DNA of 64,000 nt from Puccinellia tenuiflora (lineage: Eukaryota > Streptophyta > Magnoliopsida > Poales > Poaceae): NCBI GenBank assembly GCA_012064385.1, contig QRDG01001988.1, positions 186,001 through 250,000 on the forward strand, in the 5' to 3' direction. Under the pieces are notes generated by a model that was not told the DNA's origin, made no database searches, and worked only from the letters and a program-made list of their open reading frames with translations. The position numbers and the translations under genes were made by a program. Positions within the stretch are counted from its first letter, which is position 1. Every line of letters starts with the position of its first letter. Of this stretch, positions 22,401 to 34,937 are shown in pieces.

Positions 22401-23193
22401 GCCGGGGCGGCGCTGTGCAAGCGGCGCGTCGTCACGCGGCCGACGGCGCACAGGGAGGGGGGGCAGAGATGCTGGGTGGATGGGGTCTAGGAGGAGGTGG
22501 GGAAGGCAGGGGGCTCGAGGGAAGGCAGCGTGGAGGCCACCGGCGGCGACCACAAAGCGGCGGCGCTGTCGGGCACGGTCATGCCCATGTCCTGGCCATG
22601 CCGACATCGGCATCAAGATCGATCTCTCAACCTGGGTCACAAAACTGGAATCTGCTCGCGTCACTCGGTGCAAAAATGAATTTCCAACAAGTTTGCAGAA
22701 TAAATTTTTTCCAAATTCAAAACTTTGGTTATATAAAAATTTCATCGAACACCTTCGGTCAAAAAGCAAAACCATGTTTGGGGATTCAAATCAAATGGGA
22801 TTGAGACCAAAATTTTCCCTGAGATAGGTAATGGTTATGACCACCTATTTTGGGAGTTTTTATGAAAAGGAGAAATGATTTATGGGGTTTCCAAAATAAC
22901 CGAAATTTTTGGCAGAAACTTAGATAGGAAAAAAGATCAAATATTTTCTTAACAAGGTATCAAATATTTTTACATATTTTGTAGAATTTTGAAGTCACCC
23001 TTGATATAGCTCCTTTGGAAGGCTAGGGTTTAGGCCCCTTTTGTATTAAAGAAAAGACAAATATTTTTTGAACCTTGAGGGTTTTGGAAATGTAGGAGAA
23101 AATAGGGGTGCCAAGATTAGAAGATCCAAATTCAAATCCAAATCTTGGTTTTGACAAGGAAATTTTTATAGGGCCAAAATTCGGGATGTGACA
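19430..23193 (-). repeat. 3' LTR of the 21-kb element (3764 bp)
   Basis: TG...CA ends as described for the parent element. Compared with the right LTR it lacks about 38 bp (present at 40259-40296) and has small indels. Contains one of the four triple repeat arrays (20635-20845). Confidence 0.88.
20635..20845. repeat. Triple tandem repeat within LTR (unit about 70-84 bp)
   Basis: Each unit starts tcaaccgggcga and contains a ccgaccagtgacagccac or ccggccagtagcagccac core (starts 20635, 20706, 20790). Equivalent arrays sit in the other three big LTRs at 24773-24985, 31372-31584 and 37904-38114, so the array predates the split between the two related element families. Confidence 0.85.
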
Positions 23194-23530
23194 AACCTTC
23201 CCCCCTTAAAATGAATCTCGTCCCCGAGATTCGGGTTGCTCATGGAATAGGTATGGTTATTCTGCTCTCAAAAAAAAATCCTCTCATTTCCAGGGGGCTT
23301 CCTCTTTGGTGGGTTTATCCTATTTTCCTTATTTAACCTTGTGACTCTGTTGTGGGTGTGGCGCTCTGGCTTGTCCAAACTTTGGAGGGGACATTCCTCA
23401 CGTGTGAACTCGTGGCTTAGGTCGAAGTCTAGGGAAAAACGTAAAACGGTGTCTTGCAACGAAACCTTCTGACGAGAGAGTGGGGAGTTCCATGGTCAAC
23501 AAAAATTATTGCAAGTTTAGCGTTGGTGGT

Positions 23531-23889
23531 TCACATACCGAGCATCACATCTGAAGCTTCGTAGGTTTCTTCGGCGGGCATGTGGTGGACACGAGCGACT
23601 TGAGGCGGCGTGATTGTTCCGGCGGAAGGGTTGTTGAGGTTGCGATTGTTGTTACTGCCATTGTTGTTCTTGGTCAACGGGCAATCAGCTATGTAGTGCC
23701 CTTTCTTGCCGCACTTAAAGCAGGAATTTTCCCTCTTGCAGTCATCCACGAGTGGACGCTTGTGGTAGAAATCATTGCGGGAGTATCCTTCCTTTCTGGG
23801 TGGGGTCCAAGTAGTGGGAGGTGCAGGTGCCTGTGAGTTGGGTGGCCAGGTACGTTGTTTCTTGCGAGCTTCTTCTGGCTGGTGCTTGC
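23531..23889 (-). pseudogene. Gag C-terminal part with zinc knuckle
   Basis: The minus-strand frame reads from Lys-His-Gln-Pro through a Pro-rich linker to a CX2CX4HX4C nucleocapsid knuckle (CFKCGKKGHYIADC), then an Asn-rich tail ending SDVMLGM and a stop. It is the C-terminal half of the Gag whose N-terminal half lies at 33886-34719; the LARD inserted between them. The knuckle residues are all intact. Gag packages element RNA in cytoplasmic particles. Normally a protease would follow; here the frame stops. Confidence 0.85.
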
Positions 23890-26800
23890 TGTGGCACCCC
23901 CTCTGACACATATCGCCAGAGAGGCGGTCGCCCCGTGCGCCAGCCCAGGATATCCGGCCGCACGTTACGACAATGCAACATAGCAGAAATATCATTACAC
24001 AATCAGGCCCAGAGGGCTACAAATGGTTTTACATGGCCATAAAGGCATGAGAAATTCATGGCCAAGTATGGCACGGGACAGAGTTTTTAACTGGCAGCGG
24101 AAGACGACTAAAGCAACGGCTTGGAGTGGCTCCATTCCACAGGCATCTGGCTGGGCTACTGATCCTAGCACGCTTCTGCTCGATCTCCTTGCTAAGGTAG
24201 TAGATGTATCCTCTCAATGTCTGGCCACATGAAAAGCCAGTTTGAGTACAATGACGTACTCGCAAGAAAATAACCACAAGACATGAACAGTCAAGCAATC
24301 CGGCAACAAGTCGCTAGCAATAGAAATAATCTAAACATGGCAAGTGTCTACTCATGAGCTACACCCCCAACTCATGAGCTACGCCTAGCTCCGGAACCTT
24401 CACAAGACTAGCCCCGACCACAACTATGCAGTATCCGACTAGACTTGCCAAGTGGGTAGCATCAAAGGAGGCTTGATAGGTTACATAGGCTATGGCTCTC
24501 CCATTTGGGCGACGGTGGTAGTGCGTTCAAGGTTCAGATTGGTGGCACTATGGACTGACCCTATCGAAGCTTGGAGGGGGTTTCATTTATTCCAGTTTCA
24601 TTTAACAACAAGTCCAAACAACAGAGGATTAGTCCAACACAATAAGGATTAGTCCAACACAACAAGTATAATATATCATTTCAACATAAGACCATAAGCA
24701 AACATAAGCCACACAATAGTTCAAGCAATAAGCAACAATAATCATGCAATAATTCAGCAAAGATGAATAACTTCAACCGGGTGATGGCGGAGTTGCCTCC
24801 GGCCAGTAACAGCCACAGGTTGAGTAAAGAAAATAAAATAGCACAATCAACCGGGCGAGGACGGAGATACTTCCGACCAGTAGCAGCCACAGGTTGAGGA
24901 AGTAAAATAAAATAGCACAATTGGTTAGCGTCAACCGGGCGAGGACGGAGATACTTCCGACCAGTGACAGCCACGGGTCGACTACAAAAGTTAGTGGAGG
25001 CGTCCACGCGATCCCGTTCCTCCATTCCATTGACTGCGGCGGTTTCCCCAGTCCATCGTCGCCGGAATGGGGAGTGGTGCATGGTACCGTCCAACGCACG
25101 CCACAACTCTACAGAAAAGTAGACGAGATTCAATCCACGTGGGCGGGGCCCAACATGTATTTAGTCGCCGGCCGGAACTCAACCCACACTTGATGGGTTT
25201 ATCGTATTGCAGGAAAGTAAAGGTACATGAAATAATAATACTGAAAGTAGGCGAGATTCAATCCACGTGGGCGTGTAGTCTGCAAATGAACCGAAAAGCA
25301 ATCATAAGAAAGAAAGCATCCATTCCACTCGAGTATTAACTCGACGTGGTGTCAGCAATCTTGGCAAAAAGACCCAAATGAAAGGCCAGCGTCCAAGCGT
25401 CGCAGTCAAAGCAGGCATACGCCAGCCAAGTTTGACGGAGGGAGAAGAAGCAAATAACTCTTTGGCAAATGCCCCAGCTCCGAGGATCATAAGACGACAT
25501 TCGTCCGCTCCTCACCTCGGCGAAGGAGAAGAAGCAAACAATCATGGGAATGCATGTTTTATAGTTATCCAGTTAGAGGGTTCGACACAACCACGCAAAT
25601 GCGAGGCGCACAAATTATTCACACGTCATTCTAACACACACATGGATGATGAGTGAAGCATGGCGTCGCTAACTATACTGGAATTGAATCACGACGTTGC
25701 TATCTAAGCTCGAAATAAACATAGCAAGCAAGTACACACATGGGATCATCTGCATCGAATAGCCCCAACATAAAATACCACGCATGACATGATAATATGC
25801 AACAAACTGCACCGCTTGAGTGTTCATAGCAAGTGGTTAGCTTGCCTTCGAAGATCGACGCCATTTGGTTTTGGGGTCACGGACACGTCGCGGGTTAGAG
25901 TCTCAATTCGCCGGTACTGCGGAATACACCTATACAAGCATATAAGTGTGCTGAGCATCTAAGTATTTTACAAAAATGTAAAACCTATACCTCTGGATAG
26001 AGCTCTGAAAACTAGGAATTTACAAATTTGAATCACCTCAAACGGAGCTACGGTTCCAAAGATATGGCCGTGCGACGGCTAGCTATTTGCTGCCCACTCG
26101 GGAAAAAAACAGAGCGGGCTGCTTCTGACTGGGCTGGGCTGGTTACGCATTTCCCCAAAAGGCGCTTTCACCGCGGGGAGGCGTAATGCCCGGAATACGC
26201 CTACACTGATCCTGACCGCGGGGTCGGGCCAGGCTGGGGCCCGCCTGTCGGCGCGACGCGGCGCCCCGCTGGCGCCAGGCTGGATGCCTCCAACTCAGCG
26301 TCGACCACGCGCGGGTCAGGCCCGACGCGGGCGCGCCAGGTCTCGGCCGGCCGTCGGAGCTGGCCGCCACCGCCGCCGCTCTCCGCCTCCCCAAGCCGGC
26401 CGGGGACGCGGACGGGCCCGTGGGCCGCGCCACCCGCAGGGGAGGGTTCGGGAGGTCCCAAGCGCCATCCACAGAGCTCGGGAGCGGGGGCTCGCCGCTG
26501 GCGGGCGGAGTCGACCACGAGGCCACGGGGCACCATCTTCCTTTCGGTCTTGTATGGGAGACGGAGGGAAACAAGAGGAACCAGCACGCCGATTTAATCG
26601 GAGAACGGCTCGGTCTGGTGCTCGCCACGGCCGACGAACCGACGGCGATGACCTCGACCGAATCGGAGCAGGGCTCCGCTGTTCCACAACTGAAGAAGTA
26701 AGGGAAGTTCCAGAGGGAGAATGAGGGTGCTCGGGCGCGAGAGGGCTCTGGAGTGGCCTCTTATAGGCAGGGGTATGGAAGGGCGGCCACACACGTGTCC

Positions 26801-27970
26801 ATGGCCATGGAGGTGAGGGAGAGGGGATAAGATCGACCATGGTCTGAGCCAGGGGAGCATTGGGTGATTTGGCAACAGATAGGGTGTGGTTGGGACAAGA
26901 GGGAACAGTGGAGACCGGGAAACAGTACCCCGTCTTGCCCGTACTGGCGTTCGGAGCGCGCCACGAGCGGCATCGACGCGTTCCCGCCGACTCGTTGCAC
27001 CAAAAAGAAAACGGTTTGCGGCACATTGTGCCAAACTTAAAAACCTATCACTTTCCAATTATAGGTGTTCGCGGGTTTGCAACTCGATCTGAACAAAAAT
27101 CCAGAAAACCTAGGGAACACCAGGTGCTCGATGAAATGACCAGGGTCTTGCACATCTCAGAAAAATCCCCAAAATTCATAGTAAGCTAGGATAGGTATAT
27201 AGAGTGTGTTTGTGAAATTTGAGCTCATCTGGATACATAGAAGGGGGTTAAATAATTTGGTGTCCAAAATTGCCCTAATGGCATGGGTATGCCAAATGCA
27301 CTAAATCAAATAATATTGACATGATCTTCTGTGTAGGGTGTTCTATATGGATGGTCGTCTATTTGGAAAAGTACCAATGCCAAATGAAATTTGTAGCTAT
27401 GGGTTGCTTTGGGAATTGCTATTAGGCATGAGAATGGCATTACAAAGGAAGTACCTCAAATATTGCTCTAATGAGGTTGGGCCAACGGAGTGAAATGTTC
27501 AGGGGGTTAAATCATGCACCTCACCAAAATTTCAGAATTTTTGGATGAGCGGAAGGTGTCCAGATAAGTTTTGGATGGAAATGGCATAATAGGAAATATG
27601 AATAAACTTGGAATTATTGCAAGGGACTATGAAATGTTTTTCCATGGGAGTGATCTATATGTATGAGGGAACCATATGGTAGCTTGGTAGAATTTATCTC
27701 AAGCTACAATTGTGGTAGTGGCTTTGGTAGGATAGATGGGAGGGGTTTTAGAATCGTCAAATGAAATCAATGTTCGACAGACAAAACAAGGGTATGAAAT
27801 TATGGTGGAGGTCGAAAGGGATCGGGGATTATTGGGAAATTTTCTAAGAGAGAAAAACCAAAGTCAAATCAAAGACCATCTGGTTCAAGAAAACATTTTA
27901 AAAATAGAAAAGTTTTTTCAGGCGTGAGAAAACACCACTAAGATTAGGAACGAATTTTTGGGATGTGACA
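23890..27970 (-). repeat. 3' LTR of the LARD-like element (4081 bp)
   Basis: Aligns with 29845-33885 over nearly its whole length with few changes. It lacks about 645 bp present at 30308-30964 of the other LTR. It keeps about 665 bp (25950-26618) that the other lacks. Confidence 0.9.
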
Positions 27971-28713
27971 AACCTTCCCCCTTAAAAAGAATCTCGTCCC
28001 GAGATTCGGAGACTAGCGGAGATTACCGGAGTTATACGAGATATTTCTTGTATGGTTTAATATACCCCTATATTTGAAAAACTTTTTGCAAAACCTTTTC
28101 TACAAAATACTGAAGTTTAGCACTAAAAGGATCAACACTCAGCAGGATATTTTACTAGAACAAAATATTATCCAAGCATGATATTTATATCACACTCCAT
28201 GCATTCTAAGGATGGCATGGCAGGGGCTCATGAAATCAATCAACATAGGATGTGCCACTATTGTTAAAAGAATACTAAGGTGTTTAGTTCAACCAAACAC
28301 AAGCATGGCAAATCAAACCAGATCTACACATGAATTATCAAGTGAGCGGGGAACCATGGGTACAGTGTATCCTCAAATACATCCACTTAATGGTTAGAGT
28401 CGTGCAACACACCAAAATATTTTTCGTACTAGAAAATAATATCCCATTCAAATGTTGTGTTAATTTTACAGGTGAGCATATGTGTCTTGGTTCACGTACA
28501 CGTCCTGTTTTAAGTGTTCTGTCATTGGTTCAAAACTTTTTAAAGGAAGAAAGGGCATGGTGTTTTGTCGCATGTCAACCAAGTAGTTAACAAGCGAATA
28601 AACATCAAGATTTTACACGGAGTTGAATTAACAAGTCCCATAAGCTGCCAAGCTAACATGCGATGCAAGCAAACACAGGAGAACAAACAACCTTACAACT
28701 CTCACCTACAAAC

Positions 28714-29328
28714 TTAGGACTCCTCACTTGGTGGGGACTTGGTCTGGGCTTCATTCACCTTGCCGCCTTCAGGGGCTTGCGGGTTGGGTCCTAGGCCAAG
28801 CTTGGTATCCATTAGGTCCCTCGCCACCACGACTAGAGTCTTAGGGATGTCCTCTGGCACAATGCCAAAGCGGCGGAGGGGTTGGAGGTCGTGGGTTGCG
28901 GCTGGTCCTGGACGAAAGGTATCGATTCCAAACTTTCGAGCTTCCATTGATGGGTGGCCTCTGGATTTTAATTGTTACGCTCCTTGCGGAGTTGGGTTGT
29001 TGTTAGTGGGGTGCGAGACTCGTGCAAGGGCTTGCTTATTGGGATGGCATTCCTCCAAGTGGTAGACAAGTATGTTCTCCAAGGCGGTGGTGTAGGACAA
29101 GGTTGAGTTGAGCATCATTTCGATGCTTACCATGGGATGGCTGGGGCTTGCAAGGGATCTTGGTGGGAAAAAGCGAGACGCAGGAGGTTCCATCGTGGCT
29201 TCAAAGTATCGCAGACGAGCGAGACATTCCCAAGCTGCAACTTGGAGTGCCATCTCAGGGGAATCCACGAAGTGGCTTTGACTCACATACGGCATCACGC
29301 TTCCTAAGGCACTTGTGGCGACATACAC
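28714..29328 (-). pseudogene. Upstream-ORF-like coding remnant in the LARD interior
   Basis: Two minus-strand pieces, 29328-28975 and 28947-28714, are separated by a stop/frame change. The first contains a FVDSPEMALQVAAWECLARL helix-like stretch followed by SRFFPPR. It is similar in pattern to a segment of the ORF upstream of gag in the surrounding element (AIQEAAADAIILLRTHDP, then YVHLPR). Both positions are between the primer binding site and gag. I know of no assigned function for this product. It could be a remnant retained in LARDs. Confidence 0.5.
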
Positions 29329-29844
29329 ATCGGCATGCTACTCGCTCATGCAGGTGGAGAGGTTAGACCGATATACATGGTACACCGGGCGAGAAACACA
29401 ACCAATAATATCACGAGCAGCTTCCCACAACAGAGGTGGAAAACCGGGGCGAAACTCAGCGGTGGTCTCGAAAATAAGGGTGGGTGCCATCTAAAAACTC
29501 AAACTAGGGTACTTGGGAGAGAGGAGAGCGTAAGATTCCTGAGTGGGATCTGCTTCAAGAGAGTTGGGTTGCAAAGGGTAGCAAGCGAGGGTGGGATTTA
29601 TAGGTAGCTAGGACTTGGGTTTCATACTAATGGGTAGTGTCGATTCCTTCTCCAGGAAGAAACCGGCGAGTCTGGTTGGGTAAGATTGGGACAAGTTTTA
29701 CTGCACCACACTGTTGACCGACACGAGCCATGTCTGTTAGGCGTAGACAGGTTAAATCCATCGGGTTGTTGTCGGGCAAAAGTAAGGCGGGGCTCTCCAG
29801 GCTAGGGTAGTCTACAGCCAGCCTGGTACTCTGATACCATGCTC

Positions 29845-32800
29845 TGTGGCACCCCCCTCTGACACGTATCGCCAGAGAGGCGGTCGCCCCGTGCACCAGC
29901 CCAGGATATCCGGCCGCACGTTACGACAATGCAACATAGCAGAAATATCATTACACAATCAGGCCAGAGGGCTACAAATGGTTTTACATGGCCATAAAGG
30001 CATGCGAAATTCATGGCCAAGTATGGCACGGGACAGAGTTTTTAACTGGTAGCGGAAGACGACTAAAGCAACGGCTTGGAGTGGCTCCATTCCACAGGCA
30101 TCTGGCTGGGTTACTGATCCTAGCATGCTTCTGCTCGATCTCCTTGCTAAGGTAGTAGATGTATTCTCTCAATGTCTGGCCACATGAAAAGCCAGTTTGA
30201 GTACAATGACGTACTCGCAATAAAATAACCACAAGACATGAACAGTCAAGCAATCCGGCAACAAGTCGCTAGCAATAAAAATAATCTAAACATGGCAAGT
30301 GTCTACTTACGGCAGTCCAAGTGGGTAGCAACAAGGCAGCACGACAAATCATGGCATAAGCAAATAATAGGGGTATCGCCAGTACAGAGTCCAAGCCAGG
30401 TGGGGTTGGATCGTGTACCGGAGATCACACAAAGAACTTACCTGTGACGAATAGCGAGTGTACCCATTGGTACCAAATATTTGAACATCACCTGTCATCA
30501 CCACTAGGCTCAACGGCCTTACCCCAGCTGTAACCTGCTAGGCCCACTGGCCTCATATCTCTTCTCGGGGCATGCACGGCTGATGTTGGCTCGGGCCTAA
30601 CTCTAGGCTCCCAACGATCACACCGTCACCCCTAAACACGGGTAACCATCCATGACTCAAGTAACATTCCCTGCATCAGCCTATTGTAATCAGGTTATTC
30701 ATCTTTGTTTCACACCGAACTTAAGTTTAACCTCCGGACTCGACAAAGGACAATAGTGTGACCGACACTGAACTGTTCCATAACCTAGGAACAAGGCTAG
30801 CTGCTAGTTGACACACTCTCGAGAGGTTGCAGTTACCACCCATCTAATTGCACCTCACCTGGCCAAGGCAAGATACACTTACATAACCGTTCACTCTACC
30901 AAGACACTCCCTGTATAGCTACCGACATAACTCTATGTCTTATGACGAAGTGAATCCGGCACGTCCCCAACTCATGAGCGACGCCTAGCTCCGGAACCTT
31001 CACAAGACTAGACCCGACCACAACTATGCAGTATCCGACTAGACTTGCCAAGTGGGTAGCATCAAAGGAGGCTTGATAGGTTACATAGGCTATGGCTCTC
31101 CCATTTGGGCGACGGTGGTAGTGCGTTCAAGGTTCAGATTGGTGGCACTATGGACTGACCCTATCGAAGCTTGGAGGGGGTTTCATTTATTCCAATTTCA
31201 TTTAACAACAAGTCCAAACAACAGAGGATTAGTCCAACACAATAAGGATTAGTCCAACACAACAAGTATAATATATCATTTCAACATAAGACCATAAGCA
31301 AACATAAGCCACACAATAGTTCAAGCAATAAGCAACAATAATCATGCAATAATTCAGCAAAGATGAATAACTTCAACCGGGCGATGGCGGAGTTGCCTCC
31401 GGCCAGTAACAGCCACAGGTTGAGTAAAGAAAATAAATAGCACAATCAACCGGGCGAGGACGGAGATACTTCCGACCAGTAGCAGCCACAGGTTGAGGAA
31501 GTAAAATAAAATAGCACAATTGGTTAGCGTCAACCGAGCGAGGACGGAGATACTTCCGACCAGTGACAGCCACGGGTCGACTACAAAAGTTAGTGGAGGC
31601 GTCCACGCGATCCCGTTCCTCCATTCCATTGACTGCGGCGGTTTCCCCAGTCCATCGTCGCCGGAATGGGGAGTGGTGCATGGTACCGTCCAACACACGC
31701 CACAACTCTACAGAAAAGTAGACGAGATTCAATCCACGTGGGCGGGGCCCAACATGTATTTAGTCGCCGGCCGGAACTCAACCCACACTTGATGGGTTTA
31801 TTGTATTGCAGGAAAGTAAAGGTACATGAAATAATAATACTGAAAGTAGGCGAGATTCAATCCACGTGGGCGTGTAGTCTCCAAAATGAACCGAAAAGCA
31901 ATCATAAGAAAGAAAGCATCCATTCCACTCGAGTATTAACTCGACGTGGTGTCAGCAATCTTGGCAAAAAGACCCAAATGAAAAGCCAGCGTCCCAAGCA
32001 TCGCAGTTAAAGCGGGCATACGCCAGCCAAGTTTGACGGAGGGAGAAGAAGCAAATAACTCTTTGGCAAATGCCCCAACTCCGAGGATCATAAGACAACA
32101 TTCGTCCGCTCCTCACCTCAGCGAAGGAGAAGAAGCAAACAATCATGGGAACGCATGTTTTATAGTTATCCAGTTAGAGGGTTCGACACAGCCACGCAAA
32201 TGCGAGGCGCACAAATTATTCACACGTCATTCTAACACACACATGGATGATGAGTGAAGCATTGCGTCGCTAACTATACTGGAATTGAATCACGGCGTTG
32301 CTATCTAAGCTCAAAATAAACATAGCAAGCAAGTACACACATGGGATCATCTGCATCGAATAGCCCCAACATAAAATACCACGCATGACATGATAATATG
32401 CAACAAACTGCACCGCTTGAGTGTTCATAGCAAGTGGTTAGCTTGCCTTCGAAGATCGACGCCATTTGGTTTCGGGGTCACGGATACGTCGCGGGTTAGG
32501 GTCTCGATTCGCCGGTACTGCGGAATACACCTATACAAGCATATAAGTGTCCCGAGCTCGCCACGGCCGACGAACCGACGGCGACGACCTCGACCCAAAT
32601 CAGAGCAGGGCTCCGCCGTTCCACAACTAAAGAAGCAAGGGAAGTTCCAGGGGGAGAATGAGGGTGCTCGGGCGCGAGAGGGCTCTGGAGTGGCCTCTTA
32701 TAGGCAGGGGTATGGAAGGGCGGCCACACACGTGTCCATGGCCATGGAGGTGAGGGGGAGGGGATAAGATCGACCATGGTCTGAGCCAGGGGAGCAGTGG

Positions 32801-33885
32801 GTGGTTTGGCAACAAGAGGGAACAGTGGAGACCCAGCGAATAGTACACCGTCTTGCCCGCACTGGCGTTCGTAACGCGCCACGAGCGGCATCGACGCGTT
32901 CCCACCGACTCGGGGCACCAAAAAGAAAACGCTTTGTGGCACCTTGTGCCAAACTTAAAAACCTACCACTTTCTTGTTATAGGTGTTCGCGGGTTTGCAA
33001 CTCGGTCTGAACAAAATTTCAGAAAACCTAGGAAACACTAGGTGCTCGATGAAATGACCAGGGTCTTGCACATCTCAGAAAAATCCCCAAAATTCATAGT
33101 AAGCTAGGATAGGTATATAGAGTGTGTTTGTGAAATTTGAGCTCATCTGGATACATAGAAGGGGGTTAAATAATTTGGTGTCCAAAATTGCCCTAATGGC
33201 ATGGGTATGCCAAATGCACTAAATCAAATAATATTGACATGATCTTCTGTGTAGGGTGTTCTATATGGATGGTCGTCTATTTGGAAAAGTACCAATGCCA
33301 AATGAAATTTGTAGCTATGGGTTGCTTTGGGAATTGCTATTAGGCATGAGAATGGCATTACAAAGGAAGTACCTCAAATATTGCTCTAATGAGGTTGGGC
33401 CAACGGAGTGAAATGTTCAGGGGTTAAATCATGCACCTCACCAAAATTTCAGAATTTTTGGATGAGCGGAAGGTGTCCAGATAATTTTTGGATGGAAAAT
33501 GGCATAATAGGAAATATGAATAAACTTGGAATTATTGCAAGGGACTATGAAATGTTTTTCCATGGGAGTGATCTATATGTATGAGGGAACCATATGGTAG
33601 CTTGGTAGAATTTATCTCAAGCTACAATTGTGGTAGTGGCTTTGGTAGGATAGATGGGAGGGGTTTTGGAATCGTCAAATGGAATCAATGTTCGACCGAC
33701 AAAACAAGGGTATGAAATTACGGTGGAGGTCGAAAGGGATCGGAGATTATTGGGAAATTTTCTGAGAGAGAGAAACCAAAGTCAAATCAAAGACCATCTG
33801 GTTTAAGAAAACATTTTAAAATAGAAAAGTTTTCAGGCGTGAGAACACACCACTAAGATTAGGAACGAATTTTTGGGATGTGACA
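29845..33885 (-). repeat. 5' LTR of the LARD-like element (4041 bp)
   Basis: Adjoins the primer binding site at 29829-29839. It carries the 657-bp segment 30308-30964 that was lost from the other LTR and lacks the segment kept at 25950-26618. High similarity elsewhere indicates that the insertion is not old. Confidence 0.9.
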
Positions 33886-34794
33886 CTTGCGAGACTCAAA
33901 CTTGTTCTTGTGGGAATCATAGATGGTGCGGTGTTCCTTCTCTGAAATCAGTGCGGTGTTTACCATGGCTTGAAAATCTGGAAACTGTAGGACGCTGAGC
34001 TGGGTCTTGATGGCCTGGTGCATTCCGTGGAGAAATCTGTCCTTTTTCTTCTCATCTGTGTTGACGTCATCAGGGGCATAACGGGCAAGATCGTTGAACT
34101 TGGTCAGGTACTCACTTACGGTTGAGTTGCCCTGAGTGAGTGCTAGGAGTTCCTGCTGCTTCATCTTCATGAGGCTTGAGGGTATGTAGGCTTTGCGGAA
34201 GATTTCTTGGAATTCGGTCCAGGTGATAGTGGTTCCATTTCCTCTCATATCTTTCTGATTGTCCCACCACACATCGGCTGGTCCTTCAAGATAGTGAGTG
34301 ACGAAAGGTACCTTGTCCTGCTCATCAACGCGAGCGATCTCTAACTTCTTTTCCATGGTACGGAGCCAATCATATGCTTCGAGTGGGTTGGTGGCCTGCG
34401 AGAACTGGGGTGGCCGAGTCTGCTGGAAGTCTTGCATATTTGACCGGGTCGGGCGAGGGGTGTTCTGTGCTTGCATGTAGGTGCCAAATTCTCTCATAAT
34501 CTGAGTCATCTGTAGCTGGTGGCGTTCATCCATCATCAACAATAGCTGGCTTGGAGTTGGTTCCTGTGGGGGTGGAGTTGGCGGCTGTGGGGGCATTGGG
34601 TCCATGCCGGCTTGTCGGGCTGAACGGCGGATTGGGGTTCCTTGGCTGCCACTTGCACCTGTGTTGGGCCTCATCCTGGTTGGTTGAAGGTGGGGTTGAC
34701 GGGTGCCATGAGCTTCCATAAGGGGAGAAATAAATGCAACATCCAAGAAGATCCAAATAAAAGCAAGAGATAAAACCAAGGCGTTTTTATACAA
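33886..34794 (-). pseudogene. Gag N-terminal part (retrotransposon gag domain)
   Basis: The likely start is the Met at 34719 (MEAHGTRQPHL); an in-frame extension reaches 34794. A Pro/Gln-rich leader is followed by the gypsy Gag core: FSQATNPLEAYDWLRTMEKK, VTHYLEGPADVWWDNQKD, TWTEFQEIFRKAYIPSSLM, LTQGNSTVSEYLTKFNDLAR and DRFLHGMHQAIK. The frame is open until it meets the LARD at 33885, after KFESRK. The C-terminal part with the zinc knuckle is at 23531-23889. Only the insertion, not point mutations, breaks this Gag; pol is absent downstream. Confidence 0.88.
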
Positions 34795-34937
34795 TGGAGA
34801 GTTGGGTTACATGACACATGGTACACAATATTATACGAGGGACAAGCCATTACTCCTACATTATTCACGCGCGCATCAGACTATGCGATCATCAACTACG
34901 ATACATAACTAGGATGCATGCGCTACTGCTCCTGAGG

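Larger units (their letters stand above)
23890..33885 (-). mobile_element. LARD-like LTR retrotransposon inserted in gag (9996 bp)
   Basis: Starts TGTGGCACCCC, ends GGGATGTGACA, and is flanked by a perfect CTTGC duplication (23885-23889, 33886-33890). LTRs are 23890-27970 and 29845-33885. The minus-strand primer binding site TGGTATCAGAG lies at 29839-29829 and the polypurine tract abuts the left LTR (complement of 27971-27990). The interior is only 1874 bp with a single short ORF region and no gag or pol. Very long LTRs with a short non-coding interior define large retrotransposon derivatives (LARDs). LTR ends and several blocks are related to the surrounding element, so the two are sister families. 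Confidence 0.92.

Noticed and set aside
21695..22804. GC-rich ORFs on both strands, repeated at 38734-40105
   Set aside because: They are inside the paired LTRs of the 21-kb element; the repetition is LTR duplication, not a gene family.
26143..27189. ORFs up to 236 codons on both strands
   Set aside because: They are within the LARD LTR and partly deleted in its other LTR; no domain recognised.
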